Shown piece after piece: positions 1 through 8,657 of a stretch of 59,602 bases of DNA. The position numbers and the translations under genes are program-made. Numbering within the stretch: the stretch's first letter is position 1; every line of letters starts with the position of its first letter. The notes under the pieces are model-generated. The model was not told the DNA's origin. It saw only the letters and a list, made by a program, of their open reading frames with translations, and did no database searches. This DNA is from Streptomyces sp. CBMA29 (GTDB lineage Bacteria > Actinomycetota > Actinomycetes > Streptomycetales > Streptomycetaceae): assembly GCF_014596445.1 (NCBI RefSeq), contig NZ_MECL01000093.1, forward strand, positions 1 to 59,602, given 5' to 3'.

Positions 1-1597
1 GCCGGGCCAGCACCAGCGCGGGCAGGCACAGGGCGGCGGCGCCCAGCAGCAGCCCCGCGAGGTCGCCGGTCGGGCCGCCGCCGAGCCGGGCGGTGACGGC
101 GTGGGCGGTGAGCAGGGCCAGGGCGGCGCCCGGCAGGAAGGCCACGGTAAGCCGTACGTGGTGGCCCAGGACACGGGGCCGCCAGCCCAGGCGGCGGCGC
201 AGCAGCGCGGCGGTGGCCAGCAGGCCGGCCGTACAGGCGAGCGCGTATCCGGCGGCCATGCCGGTGACCGCCCAGCGGGCCGGGAGCAGCGCGTAACAGG
301 CGGCGGCGGTCGCGGCGTTGACGGCGGCGATGAGGACGTTGAGGAAGAAGGGCGTACGGGTGTCGCCGAGTGCGTAGTAGCCGCGCGCGAGGAGGTACTG
401 GCCCGCGAAGGCGGGCAGGCCGGCGGCGAAGGCGACCAGCATCCAGGCGATGGCGCGGGCGTCCGCCTCGCTGGTGGCGCCGTGCTGGAAGACGACGCCG
501 GTGATCTGCGGGGCGAGCGTGAGGAAGGCGAAGACGGCGGGGACGACGGCGGTGCCGGAGACGGTGAGGCCGCGTGTGAGGTCGGCGCCGATCGCCGCGT
601 GGTCGCCGTCGGCCGCGGCCCGGCTCATCCGCGGCAGCAGCGCGGTGGCCAGCGACACGGTGACGATGCCCTGCGGGACGACCCACAGGCTGTACGCGTT
701 GCTGTAGGCCGCGTAGCCGACGCCGGTGGAGTGTCCCGAGGCCAGCGCGCGCAGTCCGGCGGAGGTGGACAGCCGGGTCACCACCCAGTACGCGCCCTGG
801 TTGACCAGGACCAGCAGCAGCGTCCACACGGCGGCCCGCATCGGCTGGGTAAGTCCGGCGCCGCGCCAGTCGAACCGCGGGTGCCAGCGGAAGCCGGTGG
901 CGCGCAGCGACGGCAGCAGCGCGAGGGCCTGTACGGCGATCCCCGCGGTGCTGCCGAGGCCGAGCAGCAGCGCGTCCCGGTGCCCGATGCCCCCGCTCGC
1001 GACCGCGAGGTACAGGCCGAAGACGGCGATCACGACGAGGTTGTTGAGCACCGGGGTCCACATCATGGCGCCGAACCGGTCACGGGCGCCGAGCACCTGG
1101 CCGAGGAGCGTGAACAGGCCGTAGAAGAGGATCTGCGGCAGGCAGTAACGGGCCAGGGCCACGGTCAGGTCGCGCTGGCCGCCGCTGAAGCCGGGGGCGT
1201 ACGCGCTGACCAGCCAGGGCGCGGCGAGCACCGCGAGGGCGGTGACGGCGAGCAGCGCGACCGCGCACAGGGTGAGCAGCCGGTCGGTGTACGCCTGGCC
1301 GCCGTCGGCGTGCTCGCGGGCGGCGCGGACGAGTTCGGGGACGAAGACGGACTGGAGGGCGCCGCCGATCATCAGCGCGTAGATGATGTTCGGCACGGTG
1401 TTGGCGACCCCGAAGGCGTCTCCGGCCGCCGCCGTGCCGAGCGCCGCGGTGATCGTCGCCAGCCGCAGGAAGCCGGTGGCGCGGGACACCAGCGACCCGG
1501 CCATCATCAGACCGCCGCTGCGCCGCAGGGAGTCGGTGTCGCGGGCGTGCGCCCGCCGCCCCTTGCGGTGCGTGGAGCCGTCCACTGCTGAAGTCAC
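1..1597 (-). CDS. murJ: MurJ/MviN-type lipid II flippase, 3' end outside window
   Basis: Polytopic membrane protein that would flip the peptidoglycan precursor lipid II across the cytoplasmic membrane. Reading from GTG at 1597, the protein begins with a short basic tail and then a typical MurJ first helix region (RRSGGLMMAGSLVSRATGF), followed by the family pattern around GDAFGVANTVPNIIYALMIGG and FVPELVRAA. Alternating hydrophobic segments continue to base 1 with no stop in about 532 codons, so only the C-terminal tail is missing. It is divergent from the FemX-like gene at 1825, a sensible partner because both act on lipid-linked peptidoglycan precursors. Streptomyces often has several MurJ paralogues, so this may not be the essential copy. 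The family call is firm; the substrate is inferred. Confidence 0.88.
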   Translation of the reverse strand, partial: MTSAVDGSTHRKGRRAHARDTDSLRRSGGLMMAGSLVSRATGFLRLATITAALGTAAAGDAFGVANTVPNIIYALMIGGALQSVFVPELVRAAREHADGGQAYTDRLLTLCAVALLAVTALAVLAAPWLVSAYAPGFSGGQRDLTVALARYCLPQILFYGLFTLLGQVLGARDRFGAMMWTPVLNNLVVIAVFGLYLAVASGGIGHRDALLLGLGSTAGIAVQALALLPSLRATGFRWHPRFDWRGAGLTQPMRAAVWTLLLVLVNQGAYWVVTRLSTSAGLRALASGHSTGVGYAAYSNAYSLWVVPQGIVTVSLATALLPRMSRAAADGDHAAIGADLTRGLTVSGTAVVPAVFAFLTLAPQITGVVFQHGATSEADARAIAWMLVAFAAGLPAFAGQYLLARGYYALGDTRTPFFLNVLIAAVNAATAAACYALLPARWAVTGMAAGYALACTAGLLATAALLRRRLGWRPRVLGHHVRLTVAFLPGAALALLTAHAVTARLGGGPTGDLAGLLLGAAALCLPALVLAR

Positions 1598-1667
1598 CCG
1601 TCGGTCCCCTGTTCACGCTGATCGTCCTGTGCCCGGTATCGGCTGGTCGCGGTGGTCGCCGTCCCCT

Positions 1668-1688
1668 GGGCAGACGCGCAGTCTGCCC
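1668..1688. promoter_or_regulatory. 8-bp perfect inverted repeat between murJ and femX-like gene
   Basis: GGGCAGAC and GTCTGCCC flank a 5-base loop, 71 bases upstream of the murJ start and 137 bases upstream of the femX-like start. It could be an operator or a leader hairpin of murJ; there is no direct evidence for either. Confidence 0.4.
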
Positions 1689-1824
1689 CGGCGGTCACGG
1701 CTGACGGAAGTCGCGGGGCGGTACGGCGGGTGTCGGAAAAGTCTCTGTCACCTGACGGCCGCGCCGGGCGTGTCCTGTGTGAGCGGGCCGCCCCGGCCCG
1801 CCCCGCAGCGCGGAGGACGACGCC

Positions 1825-3102
1825 TTGACGATGACCACTCACCAGCGTTCCGGCCCCGGCTCCGACCGCGCCGCGGACGACAAGGGCAGCGGGACCGGCA
1901 TCGAGACCGGCAGCGGGACCGGCATGAGCGCCGGGACCGGTGTTCTGCGGCTGCTGCCGGTGCCCGCCTCCGTGCACGCCGACTTCGTCCGCCGCCCCGG
2001 CCCGTACACCGCGAGCTTCCTCCAGACACCCGCCTGGGCGCGGGTGAAGTCCGGGTGGCAGGCCGAGAGCCTGGGCTGGCTGGACGAGCACGACCGGGTG
2101 GTCGGCTCCGCGCTGGTCCTGTACCGCCAACTGCCGGGCGTACGGCGGTCGTTCGCCTACCTCCCGGAGGGCCCCGCGGTGGACTGGGCCGATCCGCGCC
2201 TGGTCCGCTGGCTCGACCCGCTGCTGGAACACCTGCGCGGTACGGGGGCGTTCGCGGTACGGATGGGGCCGCCGCTGGCGTACCGGCGGTGGACGGCGCG
2301 GACGTTGAAGGACGCGTCGGGTCCCGGGCGCCGGGTCGGTGACGTGCTGCCCGACCTGGTCGAGCCGCTGGGCGCGGCGGTCTGCGACCGGCTGCGGGAG
2401 GGCGGTTGGCGGCGCTGCGGCGAGGACGGGCAGGGTGTGGGGGTACCTCCCGGGCGGAGCTCTGGGGACGCGCAGCCGCGGCTGGTGTTCGAGATACCGC
2501 TGGCAGGGCGCGGTCTGGACGACCTGTGGACCGGCCTCAACCAGGAGTGGCGGCGCAACGTCAAGAAGGCCGCCAAGTGCGGTGTGCGAACGGGCGTCGA
2601 GGGCCCGGAGACGCTGCCCGCCTTCCACGAACTGCTGCGGGTCACCGAGGCCCGCGACGGCTTCGACCTCGGCCGTTCGCTGGACTACTACCGGCGGCAG
2701 TACGAGGCGCTCAACGCCGAGGAGCCGGGCCGCATGCGGCTGTACACCGCGCGGCACGAGGGCGAACTCCTCGCCGCGCACACGCTGTTGACCGCGCCGG
2801 ACGGCGGCCGGGCCTGGTACCAGACGGGTGCCTCCGCCGACCACCGCCGCGAGGTGCGGCCGAGCAACGCGCTCCAGTGGCGGATGCTGTGCGACGCGCA
2901 GGCGAGGGGCGCGGCGGTCTACGACATGCGCGGGGTGCCCGACGGCCTCGACCCGGCGGCGCGCGCCTACGGGCTGCTGCGCTGGAAGTTGGGCACCGGC
3001 GGGGAGGCGGTGGAGACGGTGGGCGAGTGGGAGCTGCCGCTCCAGGGCGCGGTCAACAAGACGCTGCACCGGGCGATGCACGCGTATCTGACCCGGCGTT
3101 GA
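1825..3102 (+). CDS. FemX/FemA-B-like peptidoglycan interpeptide-bridge aminoacyltransferase
   Basis: 425 residues, the usual FemA/B/X size. These enzymes use aminoacyl-tRNA to add the first bridge residue to lipid II; in Streptomyces the bridge is a single glycine. Visible family features are the early FLQTPAWARVKSGW segment, the GSALVLYR and RSFAYLPEGPAVDW strands of the first GNAT-like lobe, EWRRNVKKAAK near the centre, and a second lobe with LLAAHTLLT, AWYQTGAS and NALQWRMLCDAQ, ending in DPAARAYGLLRWKLG. The TTG at 1825 is preferred because GGAGG (1812-1816) lies 8 bases before it; ATG at 1831 is the alternative. Around residues 206-216 a short Gly/Pro/Ser stretch is encoded by a repeat-like DNA element (2434-2475). 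Confidence 0.85.
   Translation: MTMTTHQRSGPGSDRAADDKGSGTGIETGSGTGMSAGTGVLRLLPVPASVHADFVRRPGPYTASFLQTPAWARVKSGWQAESLGWLDEHDRVVGSALVLYRQLPGVRRSFAYLPEGPAVDWADPRLVRWLDPLLEHLRGTGAFAVRMGPPLAYRRWTARTLKDASGPGRRVGDVLPDLVEPLGAAVCDRLREGGWRRCGEDGQGVGVPPGRSSGDAQPRLVFEIPLAGRGLDDLWTGLNQEWRRNVKKAAKCGVRTGVEGPETLPAFHELLRVTEARDGFDLGRSLDYYRRQYEALNAEEPGRMRLYTARHEGELLAAHTLLTAPDGGRAWYQTGASADHRREVRPSNALQWRMLCDAQARGAAVYDMRGVPDGLDPAARAYGLLRWKLGTGGEAVETVGEWELPLQGAVNKTLHRAMHAYLTRR
2434..2475. repeat. Streptomyces-type small GC-rich repeat element inside the femX-like CDS
   Basis: The pattern is a GGGG run, ACCTCCC, about 11 bases, then TGGGG, imperfectly palindromic, in frame inside the coding sequence. It adds a GVGVPPGRSSGD-like peptide that interrupts an otherwise conserved region. 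A similar pattern lies in the non-coding leader at 19734-19766. Recognition of the element family is from memory. Confidence 0.45.
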
Positions 3103-3180
3103 ATGCTCCGGCGTTGAATGCTCCGGGGCCATGGGTCACGGGGTCACGGGGTCACGGGCCACGGGCCACGGGGTCAACGC
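3094..3180. repeat. Tandem repeats across the femX-like stop codon
   Basis: Two exact 15-base copies (3094-3108 and 3109-3123, CGGCGTTGAATGCTC) start inside the last codons of the femX-like gene, and each contains its TGA. They are followed by three exact 8-base GGGTCACG copies (3133-3156) and two GGCCACG variants. This fills the whole gap to the convergent MFS gene; no clear terminator hairpin is seen. Confidence 0.85.
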
Positions 3181-3202
3181 GTAGTCCCGCGAGGGCCGTT
3201 GC

Positions 3203-4549
3203 TCAGGCGGGGCTGGCCGCGGCGCCCATCGGCTGCGTACGGCGTACCGACCGCAGCACGGGCACGACGCTGAGCGTGCCGAGTATCCCCGCGCCCGCGA
3301 TCACCGCGTAGGGCGGCACCCACTCCGCGACGGCGCCGCCGACCGTCATGCCGACGCCCTGGAGCGTCATGATCCCGGCGCCGAGCAGCGACATGGCCCG
3401 GCCGCGCATGTCCTCGGGCACGTCGTGCACGAACCACTTGTCGATGCCGAGCGCGTACGCGGTGGTGATCCCGGTGATCAGCAGCAGCACGATCGCCAGC
3501 GGCAGCGAGGGGTGCACGAGGAAGCAGACGAAGGGCAGCATCGAGACGGCGGCGAGCGGGATGGCGATCCGTTCGCGGGCGGCCGGGGTGAGCAGGGTGC
3601 CCGCCAGTACCTCGCCGACGACGGTGCCCGCGGGCATCGCGGCGAGCAGGATGCCGAAGCCCGCGGAGCCCGCGCCCGCCGCGTCCGCGTAAGGGGCGGC
3701 GACGCCCTCGGCGACGACGCAGAACATCGGCGGCACCCACCACATGAGCATCAGCGAGCGAATCCGCGCGTTGCGGAACAGCCGCCCCGCCGAGCCGATC
3801 GAGTCGCGCATCATGGCGCCGGTCCCGGTGACCCGGGCGGGCCGGTCGCGGGTGCCGAAGCGCAGCAGCAGCGCGGAGCTGAGGAAGGTGCCGATCGTCA
3901 CCAGCAGCGCGGCGCGCGGCGACAGCCACACCAGGACGAGACCGCCGATTCCGTATCCGATGATCTGCGAGCTCTGGCCGACGATCCGCACCAGGGAGCG
4001 GCCGAGCACGAAGACGTCGCCCTGGAGGATGTCGGCCAGGCTGGCGGCCCTCGTTCCGGTGAACAGCGGTGTGATCATCGAGACGGACACGCGTAGCACG
4101 AAGAGAAGGGCGAGCGGTGTGGCCGGCACGGCCATCACCGCGACGAAGGCGGCACAGAGCAGATCGCAGGCCACCAGGACGCGGCGGGTGGGGTACCGGT
4201 CGGAGATTCCGGACAGCAGGATGCCGCTGAGCGCGTAGGGCAGGAAGCCGAGCGCGAAGATCAGCGCGGTGAGGACGGCGGAGCCGGTCTGCCGGAAGAC
4301 GAGGACGGCCAGCGAGACCTCGGCGAAGACGCTGCCGAGGACGGACAGGACATGCGCGGCGAAGATCGGGCGGAATTCCCTGACCGCGAAAACGGCACCG
4401 TAGCCGGTGGGGGTGCTGTCGCCGGTGGCGGCGACGCCGCTGGTAGGAGGCGTGCCGTGGCCCTTCCCGTGGGTGGTGGGAGCGGGCTGCGAACCGGTCG
4501 GCGATGGGGTGCGTCCACCTGGTGGGGGGTGCTCGCTGTCCGTTGTCAT
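3203..4549 (-). CDS. MFS transporter, probable drug exporter
   Basis: 448 residues from ATG 4549, with about 12 hydrophobic segments after a Pro/Gly/Thr-rich cytoplasmic N-terminus of about 45 residues. The loop after the second helix has the MFS motif A-like GISDRYPTRRVLV. The second half contains the related MRGRAMSLLGAG segment, giving the usual two six-helix halves. It resembles MFS members annotated as macrolide or multidrug exporters; no substrate can be read from the sequence. In-frame starts further upstream would run into the divergent ArsR-type gene, and AGGG lies suitably before ATG 4549. Control by the ArsR-type protein at 4620 is likely from the divergent layout. Confidence 0.82.
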   Translation of the reverse strand: MTTDSEHPPPGGRTPSPTGSQPAPTTHGKGHGTPPTSGVAATGDSTPTGYGAVFAVREFRPIFAAHVLSVLGSVFAEVSLAVLVFRQTGSAVLTALIFALGFLPYALSGILLSGISDRYPTRRVLVACDLLCAAFVAVMAVPATPLALLFVLRVSVSMITPLFTGTRAASLADILQGDVFVLGRSLVRIVGQSSQIIGYGIGGLVLVWLSPRAALLVTIGTFLSSALLLRFGTRDRPARVTGTGAMMRDSIGSAGRLFRNARIRSLMLMWWVPPMFCVVAEGVAAPYADAAGAGSAGFGILLAAMPAGTVVGEVLAGTLLTPAARERIAIPLAAVSMLPFVCFLVHPSLPLAIVLLLITGITTAYALGIDKWFVHDVPEDMRGRAMSLLGAGIMTLQGVGMTVGGAVAEWVPPYAVIAGAGILGTLSVVPVLRSVRRTQPMGAAASPA

Positions 4550-4589
4550 GACATCACCCTGGTGGCATGAGCACTGCATATCGTAGTGT

Positions 4590-4605
4590 TTCGGACTGAG
4601 CCGAA
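4590..4605. promoter_or_regulatory. Candidate operator between MFS gene and ArsR-type regulator
   Basis: TTCGG-N6-CCGAA is a perfect 5-bp inverted repeat, with a second CACT-N9-AGTG pair at 4572-4588. Both lie in the 70-base divergent spacer, the natural place for an ArsR-family dimer to control both genes. Confidence 0.4.
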
Positions 4606-4619
4606 TCTTGGGGGTCGTG

Positions 4620-5606
4620 ATGTCGTTTCGTATGCGATTTGCGGCTGAGGACCTTTTGCGGTGCCGCTTCGCCATCTCGCCGCTGCGGGAGACCCAGGGG
4701 GCGATACGTACCCTGTCCCGGCCGGACCGACACGGCTACCACCTGCCCTGGTTGCGGCAGGTCAGGGCCGCGGCGGCCGGTCTCGACCTGGCTCCGCTGT
4801 GGCTGCTGGCGCCGGACCACGGGCACCCCCCGGACTTCCTGCACCCCTCGCCCCAGGCGCCCCTGGGCACCCTGGACGACGAACTCGACGTCGTACGGGC
4901 CACGGACCCGGACGAGGCGCACCGCCAGATCCAGGCCGCGCTGGCCCAGACACCGGGCGCGGAACACGGCAAGCGGGGCCGCGCGATGCTCGCCGATCCG
5001 GCCGGAACCGTACGGCAGTTGGCCGGTTTGTACGAGCATGTGTGGGCTGCCCTGCTCGCCCCGCACTGGCCCCGGCTGCGGGCGGTGCTGGAGGCGGACA
5101 TCGCCTATCACGCGCGGCGGCTGGCGGACGGCGGCATGCAGCGGCTGTTCACCGCGCTGCACCCGAAGCTGAGCTGGTCGGAGGGCGCGCTGACGGCGGC
5201 GGGGCACACCTCGCACCTGCCGGATTTCAGCGGCCAGGGGCTGGTGCTGGTGCCCAGCGTCTTCTTCTGGCCCGAGGCGGGCAACGCCTTCGACCCGCCC
5301 TGGCAGCCCACCGTCGTCTATCCGGCGCGCGGCATCGGCGGGCTGTGGGCCGAGACCGGGCCGACCGCGTCCGCCGCGATGATCGCGCTGCTCGGCGCCA
5401 ACCGGGCCGCGATCCTCAGCGACCTCGACGCGCCCAGCACCACGACGGCGCTGGCCCACCGGCACGCCCTCGCGCTGTCGTCGGTCTCCGCGCATCTGGC
5501 GGTGCTGCGCGACGCGGGTCTGCTGGCGTCACGGCGCTACGGGCACCAGGTGCTCTACGAGCGGACGCCGCTGGGGATCGCGCTCACGACCGGCGGGCTG
5601 TTCTGA
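4620..5606 (+). CDS. ArsR-family winged-helix transcriptional regulator with DUF5937-like N-terminus
   Basis: 328 residues. The N-terminal two thirds match the Streptomyces family that opens RMRFxxEDLLRCRFAISPLRET and has a long domain of unknown function. The C-terminus (about residues 255-325) is a winged helix: RAAILSDLDAPSTTTALAHR, then the recognition-helix region LSSVSAHLAVLRDAGLLASRR, then a GHQVLYERT wing. No Cys-based metal site is seen, so metal sensing is not implied. It is divergent from the MFS exporter, its likely target. ATG 4620 follows a GGGGG run at the right distance; GTG 4617 and TTG 4608 are in-frame alternatives. Confidence 0.85.
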   Translation: MSFRMRFAAEDLLRCRFAISPLRETQGAIRTLSRPDRHGYHLPWLRQVRAAAAGLDLAPLWLLAPDHGHPPDFLHPSPQAPLGTLDDELDVVRATDPDEAHRQIQAALAQTPGAEHGKRGRAMLADPAGTVRQLAGLYEHVWAALLAPHWPRLRAVLEADIAYHARRLADGGMQRLFTALHPKLSWSEGALTAAGHTSHLPDFSGQGLVLVPSVFFWPEAGNAFDPPWQPTVVYPARGIGGLWAETGPTASAAMIALLGANRAAILSDLDAPSTTTALAHRHALALSSVSAHLAVLRDAGLLASRRYGHQVLYERTPLGIALTTGGLF

Positions 5607-5625
5607 GCGGGAGAAGCGTGAGAAG

Positions 5626-5657
5626 CAGAGGACGCAGAGGACGCGGAGGACGCGGAG
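5626..5657. repeat. 9-bp tandem repeat after the ArsR-type gene
   Basis: There are about 3.5 copies of CRGAGGACG (5626-5634, 5635-5643, 5644-5652, then a partial copy), 20 bases past the stop and before the convergent thiamine-binding gene. It is purine-rich on the plus strand. Confidence 0.8.
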
Positions 5658-5692
5658 AAAGGGGAAGAAGGGGCCCGACGAGGGGCGCCCCG

Positions 5693-5986
5693 CTACTGCG
5701 AGAGGTAGCGCTCCACCGTCTCGACCTTCGAGGTCAGTCCGTCCGTCACGCCCGGCCTGATGTCGGCCTTGAGGACCAGCGACACCCGGGGCGCCCGCGC
5801 CTCGACCGCGGCGACGGCTCGCCGTACGACGTCCATCACCTCGTCCCACTCGCCCTCGACGGAGGTGAACATCGCGTCCGTACGGTTCGGCAGCCGGGAC
5901 TCGCGGACCACGCGGACGGCGTCGGCCACGTACTCGCCGACGTCCTCGCCGACGCCCAGCGGGGTGATGGAGAAGGCGACGATCAC
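5693..5986 (-). CDS. MTH1187/YkoF-like thiamine-binding family protein
   Basis: 97 residues from GTG 5986. It opens [27 protein letters not shown] and has the typical [23 protein letters not shown] core and the [11 protein letters not shown] strand, which identify the small ferredoxin-like MTH1187 family; members have been reported to bind thiamine-like ligands. Its GTG overlaps the stop of the upstream DUF3817 gene by four bases (GTGA), so the two are translationally coupled. The ligand in this organism is unknown. Confidence 0.8.
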   Translation of the reverse strand: MIVAFSITPLGVGEDVGEYVADAVRVVRESRLPNRTDAMFTSVEGEWDEVMDVVRRAVAAVEARAPRVSLVLKADIRPGVTDGLTSKVETVERYLSQ

Positions 5987-6327
5987 GCGCCGACCGCCTC
6001 GCCCTGAGCGCCGCGCGCGGCCACGACCGACTCCTCGGACTCGCGGCGCAGCATCCGCTCGGCGAAGAAGCCGCCGGTGGGCAGGACGGACAGCACGAAG
6101 AAGAGGGCGCCGCGGGCCGGCGACCACTTGGCGCGGCGCCAGGCGTCCGCCCAGAAGACGACGTAGAGGACGAACAGCACTCCGTGCACCATGCCCATGA
6201 CGGGCACCGCGTTGAAGTCCGTGGTCCGTTTGAGTACCGAGCAGACCATCAGCAGCAGGAACGACACCGCTTCCGGTGCGGAGATCAGACGGAGCCTGCG
6301 CAGGGCGGTGGCGGTCTTCAGGTCCAC
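5983..6327 (-). CDS. DUF3817 small integral membrane protein
   Basis: 114 residues from GTG 6327, chosen because GTGAGG lies five bases before it. There are three hydrophobic segments, with the family pattern [15 protein letters not shown], then [26 protein letters not shown], then [25 protein letters not shown]. This matches DUF3817, bacterial membrane proteins of unknown function. It is the first gene of a two-gene unit with the thiamine-binding-family gene. Confidence 0.8.
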   Translation of the reverse strand: MDLKTATALRRLRLISAPEAVSFLLLMVCSVLKRTTDFNAVPVMGMVHGVLFVLYVVFWADAWRRAKWSPARGALFFVLSVLPTGGFFAERMLRRESEESVVAARGAQGEAVGA

Positions 6328-6537
6328 GAGAACCTCACTGTTGGTGACGGGAAACCGCCTTGTGAACGTGATCACAAGACCACCCCATTATCACCGGCCC
6401 GTATCGATGGTCCGCCCCGGGGGTAGGAAACCGCGGGGCGGGCGATAGCGTCCCTGTCCACGACACGACCCGTACGCACCACCCGCACGACGTGATCCGC
6501 ACGACCTGACCGACCACCCAACGGGGACCGAGACACG

Positions 6538-7362
6538 ATGACGATGGACTGGGACCGGCGGCACTGCGCCCGCAAGGGGCACATCACCTACGCGCCCGAC
6601 GAGAACCACCTGCGGCAGAAGCTGCACGCGAGCACCGCCGTCGGCACGGTGTGGCGCTGTCTGCGCTGCGGCGACTTCGTCCTCGGCGACCCGCACGGCA
6701 GCGGCCCCGCCGACCGCGCCCCCGAGGTGCCGCGCGGCCGGGCGCTGCGCGACCTGTTCATCCTGCGCTTCCTCGCCGTCGAGCGAATCCTGCGCGGGCT
6801 GCTGGTCCTGATCGCCGCCTGGGCGGTCTGGCGGTTCAGCAACTCGCAGAACGCGGTGCGCGACCTGTTCGAGAAGGACCTCACCGTCTTCAAGCCGGTC
6901 GCCGAGCACTTCCACTACGACCTGGACCACTCGCCGGTCGTCGACACCATCCGCAAGACCTTCGACTACAAGCACTCCACCCTCCAGCTCGTCGCCGCGC
7001 TGCTGCTGGCGTACGCGCTGATCGAGATCATCGAGGGTTTCGGCCTGTGGTGGGGCAAGCGATGGGCGGAGTATCTGGCGGTGGTGGCGACCGCCGCGTT
7101 CCTGCCGATCGAGGGCTACGAGCTGACCGAGCGGGTCAGTTGGTTCAAGGTCGCCACGATCACCCTCAATGTGCTGGCCGTCCTCTACATCCTGCTCGGC
7201 AAGCGGCTGTTCGGGCTGCGCGGCGGCCACAAGGCGTTCGAGGCGGAACGCCGGGGCGCGTCGCTGCTCGAGGTCGAGGAGGCGGCGGGCGAGGTGCCCG
7301 GCGACCACGCGCCCAAGCCGCCGCTGCCCGTACGGCAGCGGTCCACGGCGGACGGCGTCTGA
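6538..7362 (+). CDS. DUF2127 membrane protein
   Basis: 274 residues. The N-terminus contains CARKGHITYAP and a WRCLRCGDFVLG knuckle that may bind metal. It is followed by the DUF2127 region with about four membrane segments (RFLAVERILRGLLVLIAAWAVWRF, LQLVAALLLAYALIEIIEGFGLWWGKRWAEYLAVV, and a final LNVLAVLYILLGKRLF). The tail is charged and cytoplasmic. Function unknown. It starts a co-oriented cluster with three AIM24 genes, with a 6-base gap to the first. ATG 6538 is used; ATG 6544 is equally possible. Confidence 0.8.
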   Translation: MTMDWDRRHCARKGHITYAPDENHLRQKLHASTAVGTVWRCLRCGDFVLGDPHGSGPADRAPEVPRGRALRDLFILRFLAVERILRGLLVLIAAWAVWRFSNSQNAVRDLFEKDLTVFKPVAEHFHYDLDHSPVVDTIRKTFDYKHSTLQLVAALLLAYALIEIIEGFGLWWGKRWAEYLAVVATAAFLPIEGYELTERVSWFKVATITLNVLAVLYILLGKRLFGLRGGHKAFEAERRGASLLEVEEAAGEVPGDHAPKPPLPVRQRSTADGV

Positions 7363-7368
7363 TCCGCG

Positions 7369-8007
7369 ATGCCACGTTTCCGGCTCCAGGGCACCCGGGT
7401 GCTCGCCGTGGACCTCACCGGCGACACCGTCAAGGCGAAGAACGGCGCGATGGTCGCCTATGAGGGCGAGATGACGTTCAAGAAGATGACCGGCGGCGGC
7501 GAGGGCCTGCGCGGCCTGGTCACCCGCCGGATCACCGGCGAGTCGATGGCCGTCATGGAGGTGAAGGGGCACGGCACCTGCTACTTCGCCGACCGCGCCA
7601 CCGAGATCAATCTGGTCCGGCTGAACGGCGAGAAGCTGTACGTGGAGGCGAGCAATCTGCTGGCCACCGACTCCGCGCTGCGCACCGGCACCACCTTCAC
7701 CGGACTGCGCGGCGCCTCGCAGGGCAACGGCCTGTTCACCACGACCGTCGAGGGCACCGGGCAGGCGGCCGTGATGTCCGACGGGCCCGCGATCGTGCTG
7801 CGGGTGTCGGCCGCGACGCCGCTGACCGTGGACCCGGGCGCGTACATCGCGCACACCGGGAATCTGCGGCAGCAGCTCCAGCACTCGGTGGGCTGGCGCA
7901 CGGTGATCGGCGAGGGTTCCGGCGAGAGCTTCCAGATCCGCTTCGAGGGCGAGGGGCTGGTGTACGTGCAGCCCAGCGAGCGCACCACGATCGGGGGTCA
8001 GCTCTGA
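7369..8007 (+). CDS. AIM24 family protein (first of three)
   Basis: 212 residues. AIM24 proteins have a double-stranded beta-helix fold rich in Gly and aromatics; the yeast namesake is mitochondrial, and the bacterial role is not established. Visible repeats include GAMVAYEGEMTFKKM, GLFTTTVEGTGQAAV and the closing GEGLVYVQPSERT. Its TGA overlaps the ATG of the next AIM24 gene by one base, so translation is coupled. Confidence 0.82.
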   Translation: MPRFRLQGTRVLAVDLTGDTVKAKNGAMVAYEGEMTFKKMTGGGEGLRGLVTRRITGESMAVMEVKGHGTCYFADRATEINLVRLNGEKLYVEASNLLATDSALRTGTTFTGLRGASQGNGLFTTTVEGTGQAAVMSDGPAIVLRVSAATPLTVDPGAYIAHTGNLRQQLQHSVGWRTVIGEGSGESFQIRFEGEGLVYVQPSERTTIGGQL

Positions 8008-8657
8008 TGCCGTTCACCAGGATCAACTCCAAGATGGTGGAGGCCGGGATCGCCCCAGGCCAGCGGATGTTCAGCCAGCGCGGGGCGATGCTGGCGTACC
8101 GCGGGGAGGTCTCCTTCACGCCGAGCATCACCGGCGGGCAGGGCGGTGTGATGTCGATGATCGGCCGCCGGGTCGCCAACGAGGCGACGCCGCTGATGAC
8201 CATCGAGGGCGAAGGTTCGGTCATGTTCGGGCACGGCGGGCACCACATCCACTGCGTCGACCTCGCTGGCGAGACGCTGTACGTCGAGGCCGACCGGCTG
8301 CTCGCCTTCGACGGCTCGCTCCAGCAGGGCACCATGTTCATGGGTTCGCAGGGCGGTGTCATGGGCGTGATACGCGGTCAGGTCACCGGGCAGGGCCTGT
8401 TCACCACCACGCTCCAGGGCAAGGGCTCGGTCGCCGTCATGGCGCACGGCGGCGTCATCGAACTGCCCATCGCCCCGCAGCACCCGGTGCACGTCGACCC
8501 GCAGGCGTATGTCGCCCACCGCGGCGACGTACGCAACAAGCTGTCCGCGGCGCTGGGCTGGCGCGAGATGGTCGGGCGCGGTTCGGGCGAGGCGTTCCAA
8601 CTGGAGCTGTCAGGGCAGGGGATGGTCTACGTACAGGCGTCGGAGGAGAAGCTGTGA
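8007..8657 (+). CDS. AIM24 family protein (second of three)
   Basis: 216 residues and clearly paralogous to its neighbours: GAMLAYRGEVSFTPS, GLFTTTLQGKGSVAVM, and the ending GQGMVYVQASEEKL. It has an unusual MGSQGGVMGV segment. It overlaps the previous gene by one base and the next by four (GTGA). No signal peptide or membrane segment is seen, so it is probably cytoplasmic. Confidence 0.82.
   Translation: MPFTRINSKMVEAGIAPGQRMFSQRGAMLAYRGEVSFTPSITGGQGGVMSMIGRRVANEATPLMTIEGEGSVMFGHGGHHIHCVDLAGETLYVEADRLLAFDGSLQQGTMFMGSQGGVMGVIRGQVTGQGLFTTTLQGKGSVAVMAHGGVIELPIAPQHPVHVDPQAYVAHRGDVRNKLSAALGWREMVGRGSGEAFQLELSGQGMVYVQASEEKL

Noticed and set aside
101..1591. Long plus-strand open frame (496 codons)
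   Set aside because: It is the reverse of murJ; the minus frame gives a clean membrane protein with family motifs, while the plus frame is low-complexity Gly/Ala/Arg.
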